From positions 1-57,853 of the forward strand of contig CAMAWN010000011.1 in NCBI GenBank assembly GCA_945861865.1: a stretch of 57,853 bases of DNA, read 5' to 3'. The stretch's first letter is position 1, and each line of letters opens with the position of its first letter. Below the pieces are notes generated by a model. It saw nothing but the letters and a program-made list of their open reading frames with translations. It had not been told where the DNA came from and made no database searches. The position numbers were made by a program, and so were the translations under genes. This DNA is from Candidatus Kuenenia stuttgartensis (lineage in GTDB: Bacteria; Planctomycetota; Planctomycetia; Planctomycetales; Planctomycetaceae). This document shows positions 32,001 to 40,111 of the stretch, one piece after another.

Positions 32001-33146
32001 ATGACGGAAGTTTTCGACGCGATCGTATTGGGAGTCGGCGGCTTCGGCAGCGGAGCGGCGCATCATCTCGCGCGGCGCGGCCTGCGAGTGCTCGGACTGG
32101 ACCGCTTCGGACCGGCACACGACCGAGGCAGTTCGCATGGCGAAACGCGGATCATCCGCAAGGCGTACTTCGAGCATCCCGACTACGTCCCGCTGTTGCT
32201 GCGAGCCTACGACTTGTGGGCCGATCTCGAAGCCGAGTCGCGACAGCAATTGTTCTGGAAGTGCGGCCTGATGCTTGCCGGCCTGCCCGACAGCGAGGCG
32301 ATCTCCGGCGCGCGACTCTCTGCGAGTCAGCATGGATTGACCATCGAAAACCTGTCGGCCTCCGCAGCGACGCAGCGCTGGCCCGGGTTTCGCGTCCCGG
32401 AAGCATTTGATGCTGTCTTTGAACCAGACGCCGGTTTCTTGAAAGTCGAAGACTGCGTGCGCACACATCTCGATCGCGCAGCCGCTCACGGTGCGGTGCT
32501 GCTGTTCGATGAACCGGTCGTCTCCTGGTCGAGTACCGGTCGCGATGTTCGGGTCCGCACGGCGACTCGCGAGTTCGTCGCGGCATCGCTGATCATCACG
32601 GCCGGTTCGTGGGCAGCGTCCGTGCTCGCCGATCTCAAGCTGCCGTTGCAGGTGCTCCGCAAACCGATCTTCTGGTTCGAGACGACGTCGCCGGCCTACA
32701 ACCTCGATGCGTCGATGCCCACGTTCTATTTCGAGATGCCCGCGGTCGAGGTGGCATCCACGTTTTACGGCTTTCCCTCGCTTGACGGCCAAGTCCTGAA
32801 AGTCGCTCAGCATTCCGGCGGCGAACTGGTCGCCGATCCGCTGCTCGTCGATCGCAATCTTCATGACGCCGACGTTCAACCCATCGCGAACTTCCTGCGA
32901 ACTTGTCTTCCCAATGTCCGCCTACAACCCGCGCGGCATTCGGCGTGCCTCTACACCGTCACGCCCGACCGGCACTTCATCGTCGATCGGCATCCGGAAT
33001 TTTCCAACGTCGTGATCGGTTGCGGTTTCTCCGGCCACGGATTCAAGTTCACGTCGGTTCTCGGCAGCGCATTCGCCGACTTGGCAACGACAGGCCGCAC
33101 CGAGTTACCGATCGACTTCCTCAGCCTCGCCCGACTGTCTGGTTGA
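32001..33146 (+). CDS. FAD-dependent amine oxidase, monomeric sarcosine oxidase/SolA family
   Basis: 381 residues from the ATG at 32001 (GGGGCGG upstream). The FAD-binding VLGVGGFGSGAAHHLARRG lies near residue 8. SSHGETRIIRKAYFEHPDYV is the family signature after the dinucleotide fold. The late ACLYTVTPDRHFIVDRHPE has the Cys used for covalent flavin attachment in monomeric sarcosine oxidases, followed by GCGFSGHGFKF. These enzymes oxidise N-methyl amino acids (sarcosine, N-methyltryptophan) or related secondary amines to aldehyde, amine and peroxide. The exact substrate is unknown. Confidence 0.9.
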   Translation: MTEVFDAIVLGVGGFGSGAAHHLARRGLRVLGLDRFGPAHDRGSSHGETRIIRKAYFEHPDYVPLLLRAYDLWADLEAESRQQLFWKCGLMLAGLPDSEAISGARLSASQHGLTIENLSASAATQRWPGFRVPEAFDAVFEPDAGFLKVEDCVRTHLDRAAAHGAVLLFDEPVVSWSSTGRDVRVRTATREFVAASLIITAGSWAASVLADLKLPLQVLRKPIFWFETTSPAYNLDASMPTFYFEMPAVEVASTFYGFPSLDGQVLKVAQHSGGELVADPLLVDRNLHDADVQPIANFLRTCLPNVRLQPARHSACLYTVTPDRHFIVDRHPEFSNVVIGCGFSGHGFKFTSVLGSAFADLATTGRTELPIDFLSLARLSG

Positions 33147-33226
33147 TCGTCGTTAGCCCAACCCTTTTGGAGTTTGGTGAACGGCGTCTGCCGGAGAGGA
33201 CAACACCTCAACTTGGAGACATCACC

Positions 33227-34543
33227 ATGCTTCGCTGCGGTTTGATTTGTCTGGCTTGCCTAATGGTCGCGACGTCGGCTGATGCTCAGGAATCCGGTTG
33301 GAAGGCCGGCTTCGGGCGAGTCGTCATCACTCCCGAACAACCAATGTGGATGAGCGGCTATGGCGGGCGGACGCATGCGTCTGAGGGAAAGGTTCACGAC
33401 TTGTACGCTCGCGCGGCCGCGTTGCAGGACGCCAGCGGCAAGCGTGTGGTGATGGTGTCGCTCGACTTGGTCGGCGTGCCAAAAGTCATGGCCGAGCGTG
33501 TCTCCGCCGCCGCGAAGGCCAAGCACAAATTGGAGCGTGCCGACCTCATGTTCTGTTGCTCGCACACGCATTGCGGGCCGGCGCTCGATCAATCGCTGAC
33601 GCACATGCTCGACATGAAAGACGAGGACTGGCAACAAGTCATAGCCAATCAAAAGTGGCTCGACGCGCGTGTGACCGACGCCATCGACAGCGCAATGGCC
33701 GACCTCAAACCGGCTCGCTTGGCGACGAGTGTTGGCAACTGTGGCTTCGCTTCAAACCGTCGGCCTCCGATCGGCACCGGCCCGATCGACCACGAAGTCC
33801 CGGTCTTGCGGGTGCTGTCCGCCGACGGTTCACAAGTGCGCGGCGTGATCTTCGGCTACGCCTGCCACAACACGGTGCTCGGTTTCTATCAATGGTGCGG
33901 CGACTACGCCGGCTTCGCTCAGCTGTATTTGGAGGAGCGGCATCCCGGCGCGACCGCACTGTTCTTCAGCGGCTGCGGGGCTGATCAGAATCCGCTGCCG
34001 CGCCGCAAAGTGGAACTCGCGGAGCAATACGGCCGAATGCTGGCCCTTTCCGTCGACAAAGTTCTGGCAACCGAGATGTCCCCCGTCGGCGGTGCCGTGC
34101 GGACTCGCTTCCGCGAGATTCCGCTGGAGTTCAACGCGATCCCTTCCCGCGACGAACTGCTGAAGACGGCCGAGTCCGCCGACCGCTACCAACGGACGCG
34201 AGCGAAGTTGTTCCTCAAAGACCTCGATGCTGGCAAACCGCTCGCGCCGACGTATCCGTTTCCGGTGCAAGTCTGGAAGCTCGGCGGCGTGACGTGGGTC
34301 GCTCTCGGCGGCGAGGTGGTCGTCGATTACTCGCTGCGGCTCAAACGCGAACTCGGCCACGGCCAGACCTGGGTCACCGGCTACGCCAACGATGTCATGG
34401 CCTACATCCCCTCCGAACGAGTCCTCACCGAAGGCGGCTACGAGGGGGACACTTCCATGATCGTCTACATGCAACCGTCAAAGTGGAAAACGGGCCTCGA
34501 AGATCAAATCGTGAAGACGGTGCAAGAACTGTCAAAGCCGTGA
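33227..34543 (+). CDS. Secreted neutral/alkaline ceramidase-like protein
   Basis: 438 residues from the ATG at 33227 (GGAG 8 nt upstream). A signal peptide (LICLACLMVATSADAQ, cleavage near 21) is followed by the ceramidase N-terminal domain pattern: GFGRVVITPEQPMWMSGYGGR, VSLDLVGVP, CSHTHCGP with zinc-ligand His residues, and CHNTVLGF. The segment SGCGADQNPLPR takes the place of the NxGDVSPN block that holds the catalytic Ser of true ceramidases, so ceramide hydrolysis is doubtful. The immunoglobulin-like C-terminal domain of ceramidases is missing. Planctomycetes contain many such short secreted relatives of unknown substrate. Confidence 0.82.
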   Translation: MLRCGLICLACLMVATSADAQESGWKAGFGRVVITPEQPMWMSGYGGRTHASEGKVHDLYARAAALQDASGKRVVMVSLDLVGVPKVMAERVSAAAKAKHKLERADLMFCCSHTHCGPALDQSLTHMLDMKDEDWQQVIANQKWLDARVTDAIDSAMADLKPARLATSVGNCGFASNRRPPIGTGPIDHEVPVLRVLSADGSQVRGVIFGYACHNTVLGFYQWCGDYAGFAQLYLEERHPGATALFFSGCGADQNPLPRRKVELAEQYGRMLALSVDKVLATEMSPVGGAVRTRFREIPLEFNAIPSRDELLKTAESADRYQRTRAKLFLKDLDAGKPLAPTYPFPVQVWKLGGVTWVALGGEVVVDYSLRLKRELGHGQTWVTGYANDVMAYIPSERVLTEGGYEGDTSMIVYMQPSKWKTGLEDQIVKTVQELSKP

Positions 34544-34574
34544 CGTGAGACCGTCCCCACAATATCCTGTGGCC

Positions 34575-35510
34575 ATGCCGATCGACTTCTTCGCCAAAGT
34601 GAGCGTCTTCTGTTTCCTCGCCAGCTATGTCATGGCGTTGGGACTGGATGCCGCGCGGTTGATGAAGCGATGGCCGGTCGCACGCTGGATCGGGCTGGTG
34701 TTTGGTCTCGCGGGCTTTGCGGCTCAGACGGGATATCTGCTGATCCGGGGCCGGCAAGAACATCTGCCGCCGCTACTCAGTTCCCCGCACGACTGGCTGC
34801 TGGTGCTCGCCTGGATTGTCGTGCTGTTGTACCTGTTCCTGACGTGGGCGGATCGCGAGTTGGCAGTCGGGCTGTTTCTGCTGCCGGTCGTTCTGCTGTT
34901 CGTGGGCGCGTCGTATCTTGTCAGCAAGCAGCCCAATCCTCTGATCGCCGGCAATCGCGGGCTGGTGATGTTGCACGCCTCGTTGCTGGTGGTTGGCATC
35001 GCGGGAGTCGTCGGCGGAGTCCTGCTGAGTCTGATGTACGTCATTCAGCACCGGCGATTGAAGCAGCATCACGCTTCGCAGCCGGGAGTCTTGTTGCCGA
35101 GTCTGGCTCGGCTGGCCCGTTGGAATTGGTGGGCAGTGGTCGTCAGCGTGCCCGTGCTGACGCTGGGCCTCGGCAGCGGCGTCGCGTTGGGCCTGACCTC
35201 TCAAGAGACCGGAACCGTGCTGTCATTCTCCGACCCGATCGTGCTCGGCCACGGAGTCGTCTGGGTGGCAATGATGTCGCTGTTTGCTTGGCTGCTGACG
35301 ACACGCCGCTCGACCGGCAAACAAGTCGCCGCGCTGACGCTGTGGGCCGGCGGGTTCTTGCTGGTGATCTTGATTGGCTTGCAGGTGTTATCGCTGACCA
35401 CGTTTCATAGCGGAGCGAAGACGTCGCTTCGGACGAGGCATTTCAGATTTGAAATCTCAAATCTCAAATCTCAAACTTCAAATCTCAAATTCACAGGAGG
35501 TCCGTCATGA
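34575..35510 (+). CDS. hemX: HemX-type integral membrane protein (cytochrome c assembly family)
   Basis: 311 residues from the ATG at 34575; a GTG at 34545 is an alternative, and neither has a good binding site. Eight or so hydrophobic helices cover most of the chain, with conserved-looking His in VMLHASLLVVG and LGHGVVW. The Trp-rich WGxxWxWD signature of haem-handling CcsA/CcmC is absent, so this fits the HemX branch, encoded beside hemA in many bacteria and reported to influence glutamyl-tRNA reductase level in Bacillus. The last 20 or so residues (RFEISNLKSQTSNLKF) come from an ATCTCAAAT repeat, and the stop overlaps the hemA start (ATGA). Confidence 0.8.
   Translation: MPIDFFAKVSVFCFLASYVMALGLDAARLMKRWPVARWIGLVFGLAGFAAQTGYLLIRGRQEHLPPLLSSPHDWLLVLAWIVVLLYLFLTWADRELAVGLFLLPVVLLFVGASYLVSKQPNPLIAGNRGLVMLHASLLVVGIAGVVGGVLLSLMYVIQHRRLKQHHASQPGVLLPSLARLARWNWWAVVVSVPVLTLGLGSGVALGLTSQETGTVLSFSDPIVLGHGVVWVAMMSLFAWLLTTRRSTGKQVAALTLWAGGFLLVILIGLQVLSLTTFHSGAKTSLRTRHFRFEISNLKSQTSNLKFTGGPS
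35441..35490. repeat. ATCTCAAAT tandem repeat at the hemX-hemA junction
   Basis: A direct run of ATCTCAAAT units with an inverted partial unit (CAGATTTGAA) at its left end. It encodes the HemX C-terminus and ends 6 bp before the AGGAGG that serves hemA. Confidence 0.85.
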
Positions 35511-36793
35511 ACCTCCAGGTCGTCTACTGCAATCATCAATCGGCGAACCTGTCGATTCGCGAGCGACTTGCCTTCGCGGGAGACAAGCTGGAAGCCGCGT
35601 ATCGTGAACTGGCCAGCCGCTTCCGTTCGTCGGAGTTCGTCGTGCTCTCGACGTGCAATCGCGTCGAAGTCTATTCGGCTCAGGAGTCGCCCGACGCCGC
35701 ACCGACACGCAAGCAAATCGCGGAGTTCGTTTCCGAATTTCATCGCCTTCCGCTGGAAGAGTTCTCCGACGAACTGCTGGCGGAGACCGGGCCGGACGCA
35801 GTGCGGCACTTGTTCCGCGTCGCGTCGAGCCTCGACAGCATGGTGCTCGGCGAACCGCAGATTGTGAATCAAGTCAAGGAGGCGTACCGAGCCGCTCAGG
35901 ACCACAACGCTTGCGGCCCGCTGACACACGCGATGTTTCAGGGAGCGATCCGCGTGTCGGCTCGCGTGCGTTCGGAGACGCGGCTGGCCGAAGGCCGGGT
36001 TTCAATTGCCAGCGTCGCGGTCAGTGACTTCGGACGCGGCATCTTCGACCGCTTCGATGACAAGCGTGTGCTAATTCTCGGAGCCGGCGAAATGGCGGAG
36101 GAAACGCTGCGCTACCTCTGCGAAGAAGGGGTCCGGCAAGTCGTCGTCGTGAACCGCAGCCTCGCAGGAGCCGAGAAGCTCGCCGCACAGTTTGCATCGG
36201 TCGGAGCACGGCCGCGCTCGTGGGAAGCTCTCGACGAGGAACTCGCTCTCGCCGACATGATCGTCAGCACGACTGGCGCGAGCGAACCGGTCGTCGATGT
36301 GAATCGCTTCCGCGAAGCACGTCGCCGTTCGGGCGAGAAGCCGGTATTCATCCTCGACCTCGGAGCTCCGCGCGACTTCGCTCCGGCCATCGCCGACCTC
36401 GATGACAACGTCTTCCTCTACGACATCGACGCTCTCGAAGAAACCTGCGACCAGAACCGCAAGGCACGTTACCGAGAGATCGAGAAGGCTCAACTGATCA
36501 TCGACGAAGAGGCCGAACGGTTCATGCAGGACGTCTACCACATGGCGACCGGACCGATCGTCAAACGCCTGCGTGAACAATGGCACGACGTCAGCCGCGA
36601 TGAGCTTGAACGACTTCGATCGAAGCTGGCGCACCTCTCACCCGCCGACTTGGACATCGTCGAACGCGGCATGGAACGCATCGTCAACAAGCTGCTGCAT
36701 CCGCCACTCGAGGCCCTGCGTCACGAGGCGAAATCGGGAACGCCGCAGGGGTTGATCGACGCGCTCAAACGGCTATTTCATCTGCGGGATTAG
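35507..36793 (+). CDS. hemA: Glutamyl-tRNA reductase
   Basis: 428 residues from the ATG at 35507, 6 nt after AGGAGG. It reduces glutamyl-tRNA(Glu) to glutamate-1-semialdehyde with NADPH, the first committed step of C5-pathway tetrapyrrole synthesis. VLSTCNRVEVY holds the catalytic Cys50. GEPQIVNQVKEAY, RVRSETRLAEGRVSIASVA and the NADPH-binding LILGAGEMAEETLRYL follow, then DLGAPRDFAP and the C-terminal dimerisation helices ending in ALKRLFHLRD. Full length and intact. The ATGA overlap with hemX indicates coupled translation. Confidence 0.96.
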   Translation: MNLQVVYCNHQSANLSIRERLAFAGDKLEAAYRELASRFRSSEFVVLSTCNRVEVYSAQESPDAAPTRKQIAEFVSEFHRLPLEEFSDELLAETGPDAVRHLFRVASSLDSMVLGEPQIVNQVKEAYRAAQDHNACGPLTHAMFQGAIRVSARVRSETRLAEGRVSIASVAVSDFGRGIFDRFDDKRVLILGAGEMAEETLRYLCEEGVRQVVVVNRSLAGAEKLAAQFASVGARPRSWEALDEELALADMIVSTTGASEPVVDVNRFREARRRSGEKPVFILDLGAPRDFAPAIADLDDNVFLYDIDALEETCDQNRKARYREIEKAQLIIDEEAERFMQDVYHMATGPIVKRLREQWHDVSRDELERLRSKLAHLSPADLDIVERGMERIVNKLLHPPLEALRHEAKSGTPQGLIDALKRLFHLRD

Positions 36794-36796
36794 AAC

Positions 36797-36884
36797 GTGG
36801 GGCAGATTTTTAACCTGCCCGGCCGATCGTTCGATGGTTTTGTCCGTGCCGGTCATGGACGGGCAAGTTGGAAACCTGCCCCAC
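36797..36884. repeat. Palindromic element with GGGGCAG...CTGCCCC arms after hemA
   Basis: 24-nt arms (36797-36820 and 36861-36884) pair at about 20 positions around a 40-nt centre. It lies directly behind the hemA stop and before the converging methyltransferase pseudogene. No T-run follows, so it looks more like an interspersed repeat than a terminator. Partly similar CAGGTTTTCGGCCTGC sequence occurs between rplJ and rplL. Confidence 0.65.
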
Positions 36885-36892
36885 GCAGGCAT

Positions 36893-37491
36893 TCACTTCC
36901 ACGCGAACACGAGCATTCCGTCGGTTTCGACTTCATTCTTGGAATCAAAAAGCTGTTTCACGCGGTCGAACGATCGCGAGTCGTACATCCGCAAGCGATT
37001 CCCGGTTGTGGGATGCGTGATCTTCCCTTCCAAAACTCACTGGTTGTCCGTCGCGAGGAATTACGAGCCGGGAAAGAACGTGTCGATCACAAGCAAGCCG
37101 CCGGACAACAAATGCTCGCGGCAGAGTCGCAACGATTGAATCTGATCCTCGACCGTCAGATTGTGGACGAAGGAATTGCACGGGCTGATGATCAGCGCGA
37201 ACTGTCGCTCCAGACGCAAGTCGGTGAAGCTGGCTTGATGCACTCGCGGCTGTAATCCCAATTCGGCGGCTTTCTGCCGTAGTCTCGCGAGCATTTCGGC
37301 AGACAAGTCTACGCCTTCGATGTCGACCCCTTCTTGCAGCAGCGGCAAAAGTATTCGCCCCGTGCCGCAGGGAAGATCGAGCACCGGCCCGCATGCCTCA
37401 CGAGCCAACTGGCGATAAAAGCCAGGTCGTAGTCCGCCATCTGCCTCATGATGATGTCATAGAGCTCGCCATCATCGAACGGAGTTGTCGG
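36893..37491 (-). pseudogene. SAM-dependent methyltransferase pseudogene
   Basis: Conceptual translation gives PFDDGELYDIIMRQMADYD, then after a frame change at a short T-run near 37418, LAREACGPVLDLPCGTGRI (motif I), DIEGVDLSAEMLARLRQKA and LRLCREHLLSGGLLVIDTF. A stop follows at FFPGS, and the C-terminal part (KITHPTTGNRLRMYDSRSFD, then VETDGMLVFAWK) is reached only through two compensating indels near 37060 and 37025. No start codon exists in the first frame. At least three indels in 600 bp point to a decayed class I methyltransferase gene rather than one sequencing error. The terminal TGA is at 36893-36895. Confidence 0.75.
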
Positions 37492-37537
37492 TTTCGGAGA
37501 CAGAGATTGTCATCGATTCTCGTCTGACTCAGAGAGC

Positions 37538-37921
37538 TCACACTGGAGTTGAACCGCTTGGTGAGTGATCTGATTCGACACGCCGAAACGGTATCCAGAA
37601 TCCAATCCCCGTTCCGGCCGCGAGCATCAATAGAGTGACGGAGCTGAGTTGATGCACATGGCTCACGAAGTAGCTGAAACTGGCGTCCTCATCGAAGTGG
37701 CCGAACTGCCAACGAGAGAATAGTCCCAGAGTCAGTGCCATCACTCCACAGACGATCGAAGGCCAGCGCGAGCGGCATTTCACAATACCGGCCCCCATGC
37801 CCAACAGACCACCGGGAAGAACCAACCCGTAGAAGCCTTGCTGTGTCAGCCAGAAAAAAACGTAGTACCCGACCAGTCCGCCGAGCACCGCACCACCGAG
37901 AACCAATGCGGCTTGTTTCAT
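37538..37921 (-). CDS. Small multi-pass membrane protein, function unknown
   Basis: 127 residues from the ATG at 37921 (GAGGT 6 nt upstream); an upstream frame extension to 38023 lacks a start signal. Four hydrophobic stretches: ALVLGGAVLGGLVGYYVFFW, a Gly-rich GLVLPGGLLGMGAGIV, PSIVCGVMALTLGLFS and SSVTLLMLAAGTGIGFWIPF. The short loop HFDEDASFSYFVSHVHQ is acidic/aromatic. No family was recognised. It lies 94 bp downstream of the sigma factor gene on the same strand. Confidence 0.65.
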   Translation of the reverse strand: MKQAALVLGGAVLGGLVGYYVFFWLTQQGFYGLVLPGGLLGMGAGIVKCRSRWPSIVCGVMALTLGLFSRWQFGHFDEDASFSYFVSHVHQLSSVTLLMLAAGTGIGFWIPFRRVESDHSPSGSTPV

Positions 37922-38015
37922 CGCAGTACCTCTCGCAACTCGTCGCTTCCAGACAAGAGTTGCTGGCAAGTGGACGAGGCGAAAGGCTACTTCTCGATCA
38001 GCGACTTGGCCAGAC

Positions 38016-38861
38016 TCAGTCACCCATCAGGCCTTTGGCGAGTCGGTTGAGGGCTTCGTTCTCGATTTGTCGGACGCGCTCACGGGTCAGACCCATTGAC
38101 TCACCAATTTCCTTGAGAGTCTTTGGCTCGGAATCGTCGAGGCCGAATCGCATTCGCAGGATCGTGGCCTCGCGCGGGTCCATCGTCTCCAGCATTTTGT
38201 AGACGTGCGTGAGATTGTCGGTCTCGAGCATCTCGGCTTCGGGGCCTTTTTGCCGTTGATCGGCCACCATTTCGCCCAGAGACCAACCACTATCGGCTTG
38301 CTCGGTCTGCGGCGTCGAGTTGTAAAGCTGAATTGCCTTCTTGACGATTCGCAGCTTCTTCTTCGGAACCTCCAACAACTTCGCGACTTCTTCCGGTGTC
38401 GGCGGGCGGCCAAGTTCATCGGTCAGTTGAGCCGTCGCGCGTCGCCACTTCGAGAGCAGCTCGACCATGTACGCCGGAATGCGGATCGTCTTGGCAGAAT
38501 TGACGAGCGATCGCTTGATCGACTGTTTGATCCAGTAAGTGCCGTAGGTGCTGAACCGCGTATTCATGTTCGGGTCGAAGCCCTCGACGGCACGCAGTAG
38601 TCCCAGGTTCCCCTCCTCGATGAGGTCTTGAAGCGGCAGGCCCTTGTTGGTGTAGGCTCGGGCAATGTTGACGACCAGTCGCAAGTTCGCACGCACCATG
38701 CGATCACGAGCGGCGGTGTCTCCCTCGTGGATGGCGTTGGACAGATCCTTTTCTTCCTGTGCGGTTAACAGGGCCGTTTCGTTGATCTCACGGAGGTAGG
38801 TCTCCAAAGGGTTTTGAACTCGGGACGGCAAACGGCGGCGAGTAGTCGCAGTTGTAGGCAT
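38016..38861 (-). CDS. RNA polymerase sigma-70 factor, group 2 (RpoD/SigA-like)
   Basis: 281 residues from the ATG at 38861 (AGGA upstream); the frame stays open to 39197 but without protein character. Region 1.2 (NPLETYLREINETALLTAQE), region 2 with NLRLVVNIARAYTNKGLPL, DLIEEGNLGLLRAVEGFDP and FSTYGTYWIKQSI, region 3 (RIPAYMVELLSKWRRA) and region 4.2 (LKEIGESMGLTRERVRQIE) are all present. The long acidic region 1.1 of primary factors is missing and the -10 recognition segment has TYGTYWIK rather than TYATWWIR. It is therefore more likely an alternative group 2 factor than the housekeeping one. Confidence 0.92.
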   Translation of the reverse strand: MPTTATTRRRLPSRVQNPLETYLREINETALLTAQEEKDLSNAIHEGDTAARDRMVRANLRLVVNIARAYTNKGLPLQDLIEEGNLGLLRAVEGFDPNMNTRFSTYGTYWIKQSIKRSLVNSAKTIRIPAYMVELLSKWRRATAQLTDELGRPPTPEEVAKLLEVPKKKLRIVKKAIQLYNSTPQTEQADSGWSLGEMVADQRQKGPEAEMLETDNLTHVYKMLETMDPREATILRMRFGLDDSEPKTLKEIGESMGLTRERVRQIENEALNRLAKGLMGD

Positions 38862-39245
38862 GAAAGTCCTGCAGTCTTCTGGTAAGAGTGACGGGAAGTG
38901 GCAGGGCCGAGCATCAGATTCGATCCGCCAACGCGGCAAGGCGAGCCGCTGTCGTTCAATCCCCTGTGGCGGACCGAACCGGGCCATCGCACATCGCTTC
39001 CTTGCATGAATCCAAGAGAGGTATCGTCGAGCCTGAGAGGACTTCTCAAAGAGAAGGGCTTCGGTAGACCGGATCAGTCGCAACGACGTGGCAAACAGAG
39101 CAGTCGTAACGGAGCGAGCGGATGCTCCGGCAGGCCCTCCAGGTTTGACTTGCTGCTGGATTACGGTGCGACTGGAACAATCCGCGCGACTGTCCAACTT
39201 TGCCGCGTCACGGCAACCGGCGCAATCCGACTGCGGGTCATCGCA
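38862..39245. other. 384-bp intergenic region upstream of the sigma factor gene
   Basis: It lies between two minus-strand genes and should carry the sigma factor promoter. I found no convincing promoter, hairpin or small gene. Confidence 0.4.
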
Positions 39246-40085
39246 TCAGCCGCGTTTCCGCATCGTCAGCCCGTACACCGCATAAGTTCGCGACAGGAAC
39301 TGCCACAACCACGGCTCGGCGAACCGCGTGTTCGCCAATTGTTTCGCGAGGCTGATTTCCGTCCGCAGTAATTCTTGCAACGCTGCCGGATTCGTCCCTG
39401 TGAAGAAATTGCGGGCCGCGATTTCACGCTTCAAAAGTTCTAGCAAGTCGCTCTTGTCGACGGACAGCAGTGCCGGACAAGAGTCCGACGACACAACCTC
39501 TGTCATCAATACCGCCGCACCGCCAGGAACGGTCAGATTCAACACCAATCGCAAATGCTGAGTCCGAATGGCCGCCACGATTTCCCAAAAGCGCGGATGT
39601 GATTCGCCGACCGACTGCACCACACCCTCAATCAACTGTGTGAGCAGACCGATCGAAGCCACGACATCAAATCCGACAGGCTCGCCAAAGTCAGGAAGTT
39701 GCGTCAGCGTTCGAAGGCAATGGTTAATCGCATCATCTCGGACTTGTTGTCCGTTCGCCATTTCCGCGAATTCTGTAAACACGCCGCAGACATCCGCCGG
39801 AGCGACTACTCGAAAGCGGGCATCCTCGGCATATCCTTGTCGCGACAAGCCGCGCTGCAATGCCGCGGCGTCAACATCCACAAGTACGATTTCGCGAAAA
39901 GCGGTCGACAATGCGGCAAGGTCCAGGTCGTTGAGATTTCCGGCCCCCAGCAGGCACAACCGCTCGCCAGTTGACGTTCGAGCGTCAAGCAGCAGTTGAG
40001 TCACTCGCTCACGGTGGGGGGCGTACAACACCCAGGCGGCGTCCGCCTCAGCATTCCGTCGAGCTTGTTCTTGGATCAGTTCCAT
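39246..40085 (-). CDS. Uncharacterised Rossmann-like protein, possible SAM-binding
   Basis: 279 residues. The segment LCLLGAGNLNDLDLAALSTAFREIVLVDVD looks like motif I of a class I methyltransferase (Gly-rich loop, then acidic end of strand 2), with FDVVASIGLLTQLI as a possible later strand. The C-terminal half is helical and ends LSRTYAVYGLTMRKRG. I do not recognise a named family. It starts 26 bp after the fusA stop on the same strand, so it is probably cotranscribed with EF-G. A role in modifying a translation component is a guess from that position. Confidence 0.7.
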   Translation of the reverse strand: MELIQEQARRNAEADAAWVLYAPHRERVTQLLLDARTSTGERLCLLGAGNLNDLDLAALSTAFREIVLVDVDAAALQRGLSRQGYAEDARFRVVAPADVCGVFTEFAEMANGQQVRDDAINHCLRTLTQLPDFGEPVGFDVVASIGLLTQLIEGVVQSVGESHPRFWEIVAAIRTQHLRLVLNLTVPGGAAVLMTEVVSSDSCPALLSVDKSDLLELLKREIAARNFFTGTNPAALQELLRTEISLAKQLANTRFAEPWLWQFLSRTYAVYGLTMRKRG

Positions 40086-40111
40086 GACGCCGACTTTCGT
40101 AGCACCATCAG

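Noticed and set aside
30434..32002. Single 522-codon minus-strand frame joining the CPXCG protein with upstream sequence
   Set aside because: Only its last 72 codons are protein-like. The rest is the wrong frame of the MFS transporter gene, so the true start is the GTG at 30652.
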